Assembly: GCF_025024155.1 (NCBI RefSeq)
Contig: NW_026251715.1
Coordinates: 1-64,000, forward strand
Reading direction: 5' to 3'
Origin: Gamsiella multidivaricata
Lineage: Eukaryota > Mortierellomycota > Mortierellomycetes > Mortierellales > Mortierellaceae
DNA: 64,000 bases
Shown piece by piece: positions 20,459-32,900 of this stretch. The position numbers were made by a program, and so were the translations under genes. Numbering within the stretch: position 1 is the stretch's first letter; each line of letters begins with the position of its first letter. A model generated the notes under the pieces. The model had not been told where the DNA came from and did not search any database. It saw nothing but the letters and a program-made list of their open reading frames with translations.

Positions 20459-22543
20459 CTACCACCCCTGAAGATGCCGCCGCACGAGGACCAGGAGCGA
20501 CCCAAATACACTGAGCCCCAACACCACAAAGCCCCACCTCAACAAATGTCCAGCCACCGTCGTCAGTTTCTGGCCTGTCCACTTCTTGCGCCTCCACGCC
20601 TGATCAATACCATACGGACTCGGCTCCAGCTGTGTTGCCAGATTATGTGGCAGCAGTGTGAAAAGCGCCGAGACCGGCTTATGGTCCGACGACTGGTAGT
20701 ACGGATGGGACGTGTAGTAATGGATCAGCAATGGACTCTGGCACACCTCCCCTTCAGACGTCGTCGACAGCATTGTCGAGGCCGAGGACTGTGTCAAGGT
20801 CTGTTGCTGCTGTTGCTGCTGCAGCAAAAGTGCCGTCTGCCCAGTCCTCGAAGAGAGACTGCCCGTCGAACTCGTCGACCGCGCCGTTGTCAGTGGTATC
20901 CGATAGAGGGACGAATCCCCCACGACCGAGCTATCCTGCACGGGCTCCGCCGCCAGCGGTGGTTGGAACACCCCCGCATTGATCACCGCCCTCGCACCGC
21001 CCTTCTTCGCCAGACTCGTGAACGTGCCTCTCGATCGCGATTTCTTCAAGTTCGCTGATGACCCCACGGCCTTGAAGGCCAACATCCGTCCGGCGGCTTC
21101 CATCGGCAATGCTCCTAAACCCAGTCCCTGCGAATGCTCATCCCACGCATCCAGCTCATCCTCCTTTTCTTCCTCCAAACTCGACGCATCCCTCGGATGG
21201 ACATACCACAGCACCCTGTCCGTCCATGCCGGCACACGCTTCGCGATATCGTACTGATTCGATCCCATCCGGAACTTGTACGTCGGCGGGAACGTAATCG
21301 GGGCCTCACGGAACCCCCGGAAGACATTCATGGTCTTGCGTTGGGCCGAGAGCTGGTCATGGCTGTAAAGCTGTCGTAGGAACCCGGATTCGATCGCATG
21401 GACAATCTCTCCCGCGGTCAGGTCCGGCATCTCTGACTGAGACAACAGATCATCGGATGAGAGCTTGGCCTTCTTCTTCTTCTTGTTGAGCGAGCCATCG
21501 GACTGAGCAAGGTCGAGACGGTAATTGAGGTCGCCGGTCCAGAAGATGTAGTCGCACGAAAAGATGCTTTCCTCCCACTGAATTTTCTTCCCCTGCGAGT
21601 GGTTGTCCTGACGGTGTGGATGGGCCCTCTTACTGCCCTTGCCACTCGAGGATATGGATCGCTTACCCGACAGCAAAGGCCTAGAGTCACTATCGAACTG
21701 GTATACCGAGTCATCATCATCCTGTTGCTGTTGTTGCTGCTGACGTTGTAAATCCTCCTCCGACAAGGACATGGACAAGGACAGGGACGAGGAGGACGAC
21801 ATGAGCGACACGGAGGAGGACGAGAGCCTGTTCTGGTGCTCGAACAAGAGTCCCTGGAAATGGTTATCGTCATCATGCAAGAACACCATGCGCCTACAGA
21901 TCGCCAGGTAGTCATCATTCCTGCGCTTGATTTTGTTCAGGTGTGCGCTCAGGTGAGCATTGATGAAGCAGATCTCAAAGTTGGGACGACTGCTTGCGGT
22001 CAACGGCAAGCGAATCGAAAGCCTGGTCGCAATCGCGCCCTTGTTCCCCATCCCCAGGGGTCCGGTCCCCACAGAGGCGTTCGAGATCCGTTCCACATGC
22101 TCGGTCATGGAACTGTCCCTGGTGAGGATAAAGAGGGCCATCCCGACCTGGGCAGACTGTGAGACCAGGCTGAAGCGGTGGCCGGGACAGGTGCGGTGGA
22201 GGGTTCTGAGGATCAACTGGGCAAGGTCGTCGATCTTTTGGCGGATATGGTAGGTGTTGTGGATGAAGGCGTCTGGGTAGGGGACGACCTCTTGGAGGGC
22301 AACGGCGACGATATCGGGCATGAGAGGGGTGGAGGACATGGCAGAGTCGGCAAAGGTGGTTGCGGGCGAGGTTGCGGCAGAGACAACGGGGCTGGTTGGG
22401 GCAGACTCGACGGCAGAGGAGGAGAGGGAGGAGAGCGAGGGGTGGGTTGCCAGCCAGTCCGAGAGGTCCTGCTCGATGGGACGCTGACTCATGTTGAAGG
22501 TGCCGATGAGCACGACGGGGGTGCAGTGGTGGAAGGATGCCAT
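20459..22543 (-). CDS. Tail-anchored inositol polyphosphate 5-phosphatase
   Basis: Family that removes the 5-phosphate from PI(4,5)P2 or related phosphoinositides. Intronless, 694 residues. Motifs in order: VVLIGTFNMSQ (start of fold), VAVALQEVVPYP (metal-binding Glu), GPLGMGNKGAIATRLSIRLP, FINAHLSAH, FWTGDLNYRLDL (about 332-345), ITFPPTYKF, KRVPAWTDRVLWY (about 436-448) and SSDHKPVSALF (about 618). Two low-complexity insertions interrupt the domain: Ser/Gln-rich at about 240-320 and a long one at about 455-600. The C-terminus has one hydrophobic segment (LLRWGFVVLGLSVFGSLLVL, about 667-686) then a short basic tail, so it looks tail-anchored. A tail-anchored 5-phosphatase resembles yeast Inp54p (ER), but this protein is much longer. 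The ATG at 22543 starts directly before the fold. Confidence 0.92.
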   Translation of the reverse strand: MASFHHCTPVVLIGTFNMSQRPIEQDLSDWLATHPSLSSLSSSAVESAPTSPVVSAATSPATTFADSAMSSTPLMPDIVAVALQEVVPYPDAFIHNTYHIRQKIDDLAQLILRTLHRTCPGHRFSLVSQSAQVGMALFILTRDSSMTEHVERISNASVGTGPLGMGNKGAIATRLSIRLPLTASSRPNFEICFINAHLSAHLNKIKRRNDDYLAICRRMVFLHDDDNHFQGLLFEHQNRLSSSSVSLMSSSSSLSLSMSLSEEDLQRQQQQQQQDDDDSVYQFDSDSRPLLSGKRSISSSGKGSKRAHPHRQDNHSQGKKIQWEESIFSCDYIFWTGDLNYRLDLAQSDGSLNKKKKKAKLSSDDLLSQSEMPDLTAGEIVHAIESGFLRQLYSHDQLSAQRKTMNVFRGFREAPITFPPTYKFRMGSNQYDIAKRVPAWTDRVLWYVHPRDASSLEEEKEDELDAWDEHSQGLGLGALPMEAAGRMLAFKAVGSSANLKKSRSRGTFTSLAKKGGARAVINAGVFQPPLAAEPVQDSSVVGDSSLYRIPLTTARSTSSTGSLSSRTGQTALLLQQQQQQQTLTQSSASTMLSTTSEGEVCQSPLLIHYYTSHPYYQSSDHKPVSALFTLLPHNLATQLEPSPYGIDQAWRRKKWTGQKLTTVAGHLLRWGFVVLGLSVFGSLLVLVRRHLQGW

Positions 22544-23837
22544 CGGGTGGAGTGGATGGAGGGGGTGGAGTGGAAGGGAGTGGAGTGGGAGGAGAAGAAG
22601 CAGAAGTCAAAGGAGGGAAGAGGGTTAAAAAGCGGGAAGGAGGAAGGGGTCGTCATTGAATAAGCGACACTGTGGACTGCTGCACTGCATGGCCCCCCGC
22701 CCGCCGCGGCAATTGCCTCATCGCACACAGCAATGGTCTAGCACAGAGCAATGCGCGCATCCGCTGCTCTCTTCTTTCTTCTTTCTTGAACTAACGCACC
22801 CACCAGCCGGGAAGAGGCGCTCCAGAGCATTCCTCTGTCCCTGCCCCTGGATAAAGAGCAACAACACACGGACCGCGTCTCTGGCTGTCTCACCCACCAC
22901 GCATGTCAGCCAACCGTCCGGCCCAGTGATCATATTCATCAACCCAATGCCCAGAACTACCTCCCGGCGTCCAGGAACCGGTACCTTAAAAACAAGGCTT
23001 GGTCTCAATTCATGCTGAATTTGATTGGTGAAAATCAAGGGCCTGGCCCCTTTCCCTCTGCCCCTGTGCACGCACCCACGGCTGCCTGGCGCCATTCCCG
23101 TAAAGGCAAGAGCGGCGTCCCAGGCTCGACTCCTCTGGTCATGATGATCTCAGTGTTTAGTGCATCATATTAGACTATTACCACTGCACAAGTGTGGGCA
23201 TCAGTACGGACTCATCCGCAGAACTTGGCGCGCCAAGCGATACAGCCACCATCGAGTTTTGTTGCTAAAGTGCGGTTTGCGTCTGGTTGGTTAGATGTGG
23301 TCGAGCTTCTTTAATAAACTAACTGTCTTTATTTCTGCAATTGGTCAGTGGGTATCTATCGCTTTACAGCATTTGGGTCCAAAGCTCCGTGCATCTGCTT
23401 TTCAGTCGAATAAAAGTGAGAATCATAATCTCCACATTCAGCACAAAAAAAAAAACGAATTCATCCGATTCGGACAGTTTGAATTCCACTCAAGCAAAAA
23501 TGGCACCAGAGAGCACCGTATTCTGGTGGCATCTGGGGCCTGAGCCGTGGCTGTGCGGCCTCCGATGTGCGCAAAAGTGCTCTTTTGGGGCTCATTCGCT
23601 GCGCCACTAAAGTGGTTCGTCACTTTTTTTTTTTTCTGATCCGCTCATCCGCGTTTCGGTCATCAGTCGAGGGAACCACACCTCTCTACCATCCCTTCTT
23701 CCTTTCCTCTTCTTCTTCTTCTTCTTCTTCACCCCCTCTCCTTTTGTTCCTCGTCACTAATCCTCTATCGTCATACAAGACACGAACACCTGGACCTAAC
23801 ACGCATCATAACAGGACATTGGAAAAAACAGGATATC
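22544..23837. other. Divergent intergenic region, 5-phosphatase and SAP protein
   Basis: Carries both 5' regions. G-rich purine sequence lies just upstream of 22543, and a CTT/pyrimidine-rich leader (about 23695-23740) precedes the SAP gene. No other gene is seen. Confidence 0.55.
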
Positions 23838-25043
23838 ATGGATCCCAGAAAACTCAAGGTCAACGAACTGAAGGAGCAGCTCCAGCTTGCTGGTCTCTCT
23901 GTCAACGGCAAGAAAGAAGAGCTTGTCGCCCGTCTCCTGGAGCACCAAAAGGCGGAAGAGGAGGCCGCCAGTGCTGCTGGTCCCCCTACCGACACAGGGG
24001 AGACATTCGACTGGGACGAGAGCAAGTTTGACGTCGAGTACGTGTCTTTGGAGACCTTGACGCTTACTGAACGATGTTTGCGATCTACACTTCACTCACT
24101 GACCAACGTTTCTTTTTGTGTCAACGCGACTTTTCTTTTTCTTTTTTTTTACCTTTCGTCAACAGTGACTTGGCACCTCCTTCAGATCCGGTTACAGCAA
24201 CATCAGCGGCGTCTGCAATGACCCCTGCTGTAGCACCATCCTCTACAACAACCACGACGGCAACGACCAAAGCAGGACCTGGAAAGCCTACCTCGGCAGC
24301 CGGCACCTCAACGACCGCTCCTGCAGCGGCAACAACCTCTACAGCCGAAGTCGCATCAACCGCAGGAACAACCAGCCCTGTCCCAGCCAGTGGATCGGTT
24401 CAGTCCCAGCAAACTGTCAATGACTCGGATGTCTTGAAGGCCGAGTTTGAAAAGCGCAAGAACAGAGCAGCGCGTTTCGGCATCCCATTGAAGGAGCAGG
24501 ACAAGGCTATAGAGAGGGCTGCGCGATTCGGCGTGCCCGTCCCTGCGTCTGCCGCTGCATCATTGGCAAAGGCCACAGGAACTGCAACATCAAAGGCACC
24601 AGCTTCTCCCAAGGCTCTTCCAACCAAGCCTGCTTCTATTGCTTCTCAGGTATGCTGCATTATGACTCGGCTGCTATTTCTTATTGTAGATGGGGGCTCC
24701 CTTTACTCATCAGCTTCATTTGTCAAACATATTAATATTCTTTAGATCCCTGCTGATGTTCTGAGTAAACGACAGCAACGCTTTGGAACTCAGGCACCTG
24801 CTGCAGGGGGCGCCTCAGGTGCTAGTGCCGCCAAGAAGCCGGCACAGGTACTGGATCCGGCTGAGGAGGAAAAGAAGCGCAAGCGTGCAGAGAAGTTTGG
24901 CCTCAATGCTGTAAGTCTGGCTGGATGTATTTGCGCACACACTATTGTCTATATATGGACTCGTTTTGTACTGACGTGTCTTTATGGACTATTTTTTTTT
25001 TAAATAGACTACGGACGAGGCATCCAAGAAGGCGAAGGTGTAA
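23838..25043 (+). CDS. THO1: SAP-domain RNA-binding protein, THO1/SARNP type
   Basis: Nuclear nucleic-acid-binding protein of the Tho1/CIP29 (SARNP) family, linked to mRNP assembly and export. Four exons (23838-24037, 24166-24649, 24746-24910, 25008-25043) give 294 residues. An N-terminal SAP domain (about 4-38: LKVNELKEQLQLAGL, KEELVARLLEH) is followed by an acidic patch (TFDWDESKFD) and a long Ala/Thr/Ser-rich linker. The C-terminal half has repeated RxxRFG motifs (NRAARFGIPL, ERAARFGVPV, QQRFGTQA, KRAEKFGLNA), the mark of SARNP/Tho1 C-terminal repeats that bind the DDX39/Sub2 helicase. It ends in a basic SKKAKV. The start is the first ATG. Other SAP proteins are possible, but the RFG repeats make this call firm. 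Confidence 0.9.
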
Positions 25044-26175
<1,132 letters not shown>

Positions 26176-28252
26176 ATGGTACGACAGCGCTCCGACTCCA
26201 ACACCGCCTACAGGCAAAGCAAGGACACTCCCGAGACCCCTCTCACCCCACGCACTCCTCGCTCACCCCATCTTCACCGCTCCCGTCTTCTCTCACCCTC
26301 TCAATCGCGCCTGTCCGCAGCAACACCACCACTATCACGCCCTGCACTCAAGCGAGAGCACACGGACGATGTCGATATGGACGGAGACAACGACCTGGGT
26401 GCGGTCCCCACAAGGCTTGCTCGTCTTCCCAACGCCAAACCAACGCCTTCAGAACTCCTCTCCATGGACCTCAATACTCTTGCACTGCGCACCATCAGAG
26501 GCAGCAGCGACCATAGGAGCCCCAACAGCCTCAATTCTGGCTTTGCAACACCCTCCGCAAGACTGTCGGACGATGCTCTCGAGCACATGAACATCAGTCT
26601 GCCTTTTGAGCGGTTTTTTGGCTCTCCTCCTTCGTCCTCTCCACGAACTCCATCCAATGACGGTACCCTAGAGTCCGTCCACCGATACCCAACACGCACT
26701 CCACCACGCGAGCCCACCCGGAATGTTCAGTTGACGCCTGTGAAATCTAGAGCTGCGCTCAAGACCAGGATTACAACACCGCCAAACTCGGGCACCGCTC
26801 AGCAAAGGACGCCGTTCAGTCCACAACAAGAGAGCAACAGCATCAGCAGCAACGGCAGCAACGGCAGCAGCACGCGACAGTTTATGGCCGATGAAGATAA
26901 TAACCTGTTCTTGACACAATCGCCTCGAGCTATCCGGACTCCGCGAAGGAGCATGAACCGTACAGACCAGTCCAGTCCCGCCAATATCACCTTGACAGAG
27001 AAACCTGTACCGGTACCAGAATTGCTGATACCCTCTACTGGCCAGTCAGTCGCAGGCCCATCAGGACAAGGCAGCAACAGCAACAACAGCAACGGCAACG
27101 GCAGTGGCAATAGTAGTAGTAGTAGTAATTGCCTCCAGGGCGATGTTATCCGTTTAGATGAAGATGATACAGTCGAGACAGAGTCTGTCCAGAGTTCTAC
27201 AGGAGGAGATCTGGAGAAGGAGAACCATACACCGAAATACTCGCAGGACTCGACGAATCCGTTCTATATCGGAGGCGGCGGCAGTTCAGGATTGGAATCA
27301 AAACGGCCCATGCGATCGAACACAAAGGTGACGGATGGATCAACAACACCCACAGGACCGACAGGACCCACAGGGTCGATTACTCGGTCCAGACGATTGG
27401 CTTTGGGTTCAATCTCTCCATGGCGATGGAACACATTTGATGAATTCACGACCAATCCTTCAGCACTCGCTCATTACAAGGGCGCAAAGGCCTTGGGACT
27501 GACGGACAGCACAGGGAGTCCATGCTCGAAAGCAGGATATGCAGTATCAGAATGGGTCGAATCAGTTTCTCAACAAAAGAATACGGCCCTGTCGAATGAC
27601 TCAGCAGCTGCCTCGTCATTATCCGCTTCAGCACCAGGATCATCGTCGGCGTCCTCTTCGTCCACGCCAAGGAACCGCCAGACGATGAATGGCAGACCCT
27701 CGTGCACAGCACCATTGGGATCCTCTACGTCCTCATCGTCGTCGTCATCCATGTTGAACCCTGTTATCGGTAGCAGCAAGGGCCTCAGTGGCAAGATCTC
27801 GGACCACCATTCTAACTCTGCAGAGTCTGCGGAGCGCAAGGGAGGACCCTCATCCATGGTTGCCAAGCTGACAGAAAGTGTGATCCAACCGCACTCGGTA
27901 GCGTTCAATCGACGGGCCCAACAGGTTGCTGGACGGATTTATTACTGGAAGCATGGGGTCTACCATCTGGTGAGCGAGCAGGACAAGCAACAGTGGCCTG
28001 GAGAGTGGAAGTTTGAGGTGTTCCAGGACCCAGAGTCGTCGAGCGGAGGTGGGCCATCACAGACAGAGAATGGCGGGGGTTCAGAATCGACTACGATGGG
28101 TACGCTCTATACGGGCAAGGGCAAGCTGACGGATCGACAATTGACTGGACCGGCTTCGAAGCGGATGCGGGTCCATCGGGAGCCTCTGGGAGGACTCTGT
28201 GAGCAGAGCAGCAGCAGCAGTAGCAGCGGCGCACACCATCATCATCAGCAGC

Positions 28253-28292
<40 letters not shown>

Positions 28293-28491
28293 GGAAGTGG
28301 ATTTAGGGTCGGGAATGGAACGGGATATGACGACGCCGCCGCCGAGTCCGAGCAGCGGTCGTGCGTCCAAGATGCGACAGGAGGTTGGTCAACGGACGAA
28401 GCAGTCGCGACTTCAGGCACGATATGACTTTCGAGAACGGCGGATGTTGAACGGTCCGTTGACGCCTCGTTCTCGGCGTTGCGGCGTATAA
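26176..28491 (+). CDS. Unknown disordered S/T-P-rich protein with KEN box
   Basis: I do not recognise this family. Single exon, 771 residues; the start is the first ATG (context CAACCATGG). Most of the protein is predicted disordered. The N-terminus is dense in proline-directed sites (TPETPLTPRTPRSP, LLSPSQSR, FGSPPSSSPRTPS), with more at LFLTQSPRAIRTPRRS, and a KEN motif stands at 348-350 directly before a TP (EKENHTP). RxxL sequences occur near residues 36-46. Two compact segments stand out: SPWRWNTFDEFTTNPSALAHY (about 415-435) and an aromatic block at 587-616 (RIYYWKHGVYHLVSEQ, then WPGEWKFEVF) that could be a small folded domain. A glutamine run of about 17 lies near residue 695, and the C-terminus is basic (RYDFRERR, TPRSRRCGV). 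A CDK-phosphorylated, APC/C-regulated nuclear protein is conceivable, but only from motifs. Confidence 0.75.
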
Positions 28492-28599
28492 ACCCCCGCC
28501 TCGCAAAAGACTTTACGGTCTCTTTTCCCTCCTCTCTCTCTTTTTTCGCACTGTAGTTCTCACGGCCTGAATAATTGGTATTATTTTTGGAGAAAGAAA

Positions 28600-28631
28600 G
28601 GAGGAGGAGGAGGAGGAGGAGGAGGAGGAGG
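28600..28631 (+). repeat. (GGA)n microsatellite
   Basis: About ten GGA units, 110 bp after the stop at 28491. Confidence 0.85.
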
Positions 28632-29234
28632 GAGAACCCTGTTCAAAGTATATGTTGTTTTCACCCATTCATTGTAGTTCTAAATCTGTACCTAGTTTCT
28701 TTCTCATTTTTCTTTTAACTTTTGCATGTATGAAATGTACAACAATGACTTTTTTTTCTTTCTGCTATGTTGTTTCTTTTTGTTCATAATTGTTTGTTTG
28801 TTTGCTTGGTTTTTGTTCTTTTGAGTAGTCTCGCGTTGTTGTTGGTGGTGGTGGACATGTTATTTATACCCGCTCGGGCTAACGATGATAATATGAGTGG
28901 GAGGGGGGGGTCACTATACAAAAAAATAATGGGAGGAGGAAAGAGAGGAGGGAGGATATGGACATGCAGGACACAGACAATAAAATAAACAGAATAAAAT
29001 AAAATGAAATAAATAAGGGTGCGAGCGCAAGAAGAGAAAAGATGAAGAAGAAGAAGCAGAGGAGGAGGAAGAAGAAGCAGAAGAAGAGGAAGAAGAAGAT
29101 GAAAGGCGTAGGTGAGTGAGCGAGTGTGCCTTTTTTTTTTTTTTTTTTTTCTTTTTATACATGTTCAGAACCTGCCTCAAATCAGATTTTGCGCAAAAAA
29201 AAAGAATTTTTTTTTTTTTTTTTTTTTTTTAAAA

Positions 29235-29263
29235 ATACGACGATTTTATATGGATCGTCGTAT
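29235..29263. terminator. Perfect 10-bp inverted repeat flanked by T and A runs
   Basis: The arms 29235-29244 and 29254-29263 are exact reverse complements (ATACGACGAT / ATCGTCGTAT) with a 9-nt loop. A T run of about 22 ends just upstream, and an A run of about 19 starts near 29271. It sits between convergent 3' ends, so a 3'-end or structural role is possible. Confidence 0.45.
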
Positions 29264-29903
29264 AGGAACCAAAAAAAAAAAAAAAAAAAATGCAAAATGT
29301 ACAGAATATGGAACGTACAATATGATATGATATGATACGATACGATGGATCGACGGGGACAATGGAGAGAGGAGCGAGAAGAGAAGAGAGAAGAGAAGAG
29401 AGAGAGAGAAGAGAGAAGAGAGAGGTAGAAAGGATCTGTCAGTTGAAAGTCATTTCGTTGGCTGAGTAAAAAAAAAAAACGACAAAACAAACAGACAAAA
29501 GAAAAAAGCAGATCGTCGTAAGTTCTGGTATCAGGATCCTGAGTCCATCCAAACGAGACGCGATCGCGATCGTGAAAATAAAAACCAGCAACAGCCTTTC
29601 GACATGGGACCGGGAGGAGGAGGAGAGGAGGAGGAGGAGGAGGCGAAGAAACCATGGTGAGCCGTTTGTTCGCGGACAGGGACGCTCAAGTCGAGGGAGA
29701 GAGAAGGAGGATGAGGAGGAGGAGGAGAAAGTGGTCTTTGTTCTTACAGGAATCCAGATTCAGAGAGCAGCCGTGTGATCTTTTCCTCTTCACCCTCCCT
29801 ATACCATCCAAGGCCATGCAGAAAAAAGCAAGAAGCGAAAAAGTAAAGTGTGTCAATAATAGTAATAATTAATAACAATACAAAGAAAAGAAAAAAAAAA
29901 AAA

Positions 29904-32900
29904 CTAAACGAACCTTGGTTCCAGTGCCAGACTCATATCGTACAGCTCCCCCACTGGCTTTGCATGGTCCAGCCCCCTTCGGATATACGCCTGGATCTCT
30001 CGGACGGAGGTCAGACAATATGGCACCGACTGGTATTGTTGGATCTCCCGGATGACCTCCGCGGTCGAGACGCGCTTGTAGAAATTAATATGGTTCTCGA
30101 CACCCTTGAGCATGTCCGGGTTTCCGTCCTCGATCATCACCAAGTCTGTGAGGTAGACCCCCACAAACGGCACACACGGTGGGTTGGCAGAATGGAGCTC
30201 CTGACGATAGTCGCCCCAGTTCTTGGCAGAGCTCGTGACGTTCTGGAGGGCCGTGAAGACGTTCATCATCCGGGTCGGCACGAGTTCCCAGGTGCGCTTG
30301 AGTCGGTGGATGGGTGAGTGCGCGAGGGCTGCGGTGGTGTTGGAGAGCATACTAAAGTTGTTCAGCATGCGCAGTTTCTAAAGATTCAAAGTAAAAAAAA
30401 AAAAAAAATCAAGTTGGTTAACTGGAGAATCAACATGCAGGCATAGAGATACTAAGAGACACTACCCCCCGTTGGAAGGGGATAAGAAAATGCCCACTTT
30501 ACCTCGGCCACGGTAATCAGGTGTCGGACGATCGCCGCCCGCTTCTTGACCTCCTTCTCTTTCAACACGATCTCGCTGATCCAGTTCGCGTACAGGTTAC
30601 TGGTCTCGATCATCTTCTTGATGTTGACCGCCTTGGCCGACATCTCCGGGTCCTCACTCGTCCAGGCCTTGGCCAGACACTCCACAGGTTTGATCCGGTT
30701 ATAACAATTCGCCTCCATGATCGTCAACTGTCTCGCAAACTCCAACGGATCCAGATCCAAGAACTTGATCGTCTTCAAATTCCGGGGCGTGATCGGCTGG
30801 GGCGCCTGTGTCGACAAGTTCAACACCATCTTGCGGAACGACCCATCCGAGGTCTCTCGCTTCTCCACCAGCTTGATCAGCTGCACCGCCGGGAAGCTCA
30901 ACGTGTCCCGCATCAGACTCGATTCCGAAAACTCCTTGATCCGTGGCAGCACCTGGTGGTCCTCGACCTCGTCCTCCAGATAGTAATGTTCAAGCCAGGA
31001 CTTGATAATGTTGAACACCCGCAACCGAATCGGCGTCAGCTTCCGTTCCGTCCACTGCTCCCGTTCCGCTGGATCCAGTCCCGGGGGCGGTGAGATCGTG
31101 AACCGACGGAACAACAGCGTAAAGAACTGGGAAGTCGTCGTAAAGGACCGATAGGTCAACAAGAACGTCGCCACAAAATTCGCGTCCAGCCCGTCATGGA
31201 GCGTCAACCGCTCGACCAACGCCGGCAACGTCCCGCCCCGGACATGCCCCTCCATGTTGAACGATATATCTGCTGGTGAATAGTCGTGCCCCAGGTACCA
31301 GGGTGTCTCGATCTCCTTGGCCGGCTTTGGTGTCGGCGCGTCCTCGCCCAGCATCTTCTTCAGCTTTGCACCCCGAGCATTGGCCTTTTGAGAGAGCAAA
31401 ATATTAGGTCGGGATGCTGTCGGTGGGTTGATCTCTATCGGCGATGTCACGGATGGCTGTGTAAAGGGGAAGACACTGGGGTGGGACCGGCCGGTGTATT
31501 CCGTTCCTGGAGTGGTCGGTGCCGAAATCCCAGACACGCCCGAAATCGAAGAATTGGACGAGAAGGACGACGGTCGAGAATCCGACCGATGACGCGAGCT
31601 CTTGGCCGTCTCCGCATCCAGATCCGAATCAAGCTCCATAAAATATCCATCAATCTCGCTCTGTCGATGAAAGCTCGAGTAACTCGCCTGGCCGACCAAT
31701 GTTGAGCTCGTCTCTGAAGTAATCCGGATTCGCGCCTGTCTATCTGCCTCATCATTCTCTTGCGCCAGCGACCGAGCTGCCGATGTCAGGTCCATGACGG
31801 ATCTCTCTGCCGTCTGAATGGCCTCCAATGCCATCTCCAGCACCGTCGTCTGGGCCATGGGATCCGTTGCCAGCTGGACGGCCATCACAAGTGCCGCCAC
31901 GTTGTTGTAAAGGGCCTGTCTCGAGACCCGGACATCCAGAAAGATATGGTCCTTGATCGTCGGGTGATCCGCCAAGACCTTGGCATAGTACTCGCCCACC
32001 AGGGCAAGCAACTGCCCAATCTGCGACAACGTCTGCTGGCATTGCGACACCAACTGTGAGGACTGCGCCGAGTTCATGACCGAGGGCGCCAGGTGCACTC
32101 GAGAAGTGTCAAAGCTCGTCAGCGAGGCCACCTTTTGAGAGTTCTCCAGAGCTTTGGTTATCTGTAACGAAAGGACCCCGATGGCCTTGCACGCGCTCTT
32201 GCAGTAATAGTCCAGCTGGGAGAGAATTCCCGCCGAACCCATCGATCGCCTGTACGGGTGTTTGTCGCCGCTATCGAACGACAGTCGAGGGGTGCTGGAG
32301 GCTGTGCTGTACGGTAGCTTCAGTCCTCCGGGCTTGGACTCGAGCGGTGCTTCGGAATCGAGGATCAGCTTCGCGTCCACATCATGGACTGTCACGCCCA
32401 CATTCTGGGCCGCCGTGATGAATTGCTGGACCGAATTTGCGACATCGTCGACATCGGACCGCATCTTCCCAACTGCCCCCTCAGCGGGCCAAACACTCGA
32501 CGCCATCTTGGCCGATAGTACCAGTCTGGAGAGGGCAGCCATGATCTGACGATGATGGATCTTGAGACTCCTGTGCAGCCGGATAGGAGTCGCGTCCTTG
32601 TCGATCGTCCCGGACGCATAGAACATCACCCGGACAGACTCGACGACCTGGGCGGCCTGGATTTGATAGTATGGCTTGTAGCCATGATCCGCTGAGTGGA
32701 GGAGGTTCTGAAGTGTGCTGGATGTATGTTTCGCTAAAGAGTCCCATGTGGGTTCGGAATCGAATGGATTAAAGACCGGCGGCAGTGGTGGCAAACCCTC
32801 TGTTTGGTCCGCCGTGCGTGCGCTTGAGGGCTTGCGGATGCCTGTCGGCACAAGAAATCCATCATGGGTCAGAGGAGACCCCGCTCGCGTCTGAGAAAAA

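Larger units (their letters stand above)
28492..29903. other. Convergent intergenic region with low-complexity tracts
   Basis: Between the 3' ends of the unknown protein and the RasGEF. It holds (GGA)n at about 28600-28631, (GAA)-rich sequence at 29040-29100, T and A homopolymers, a 10-bp perfect inverted repeat at 29235-29263, and GATAC/GATAT repeats near 29320-29345. No gene is supported. Confidence 0.6.
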
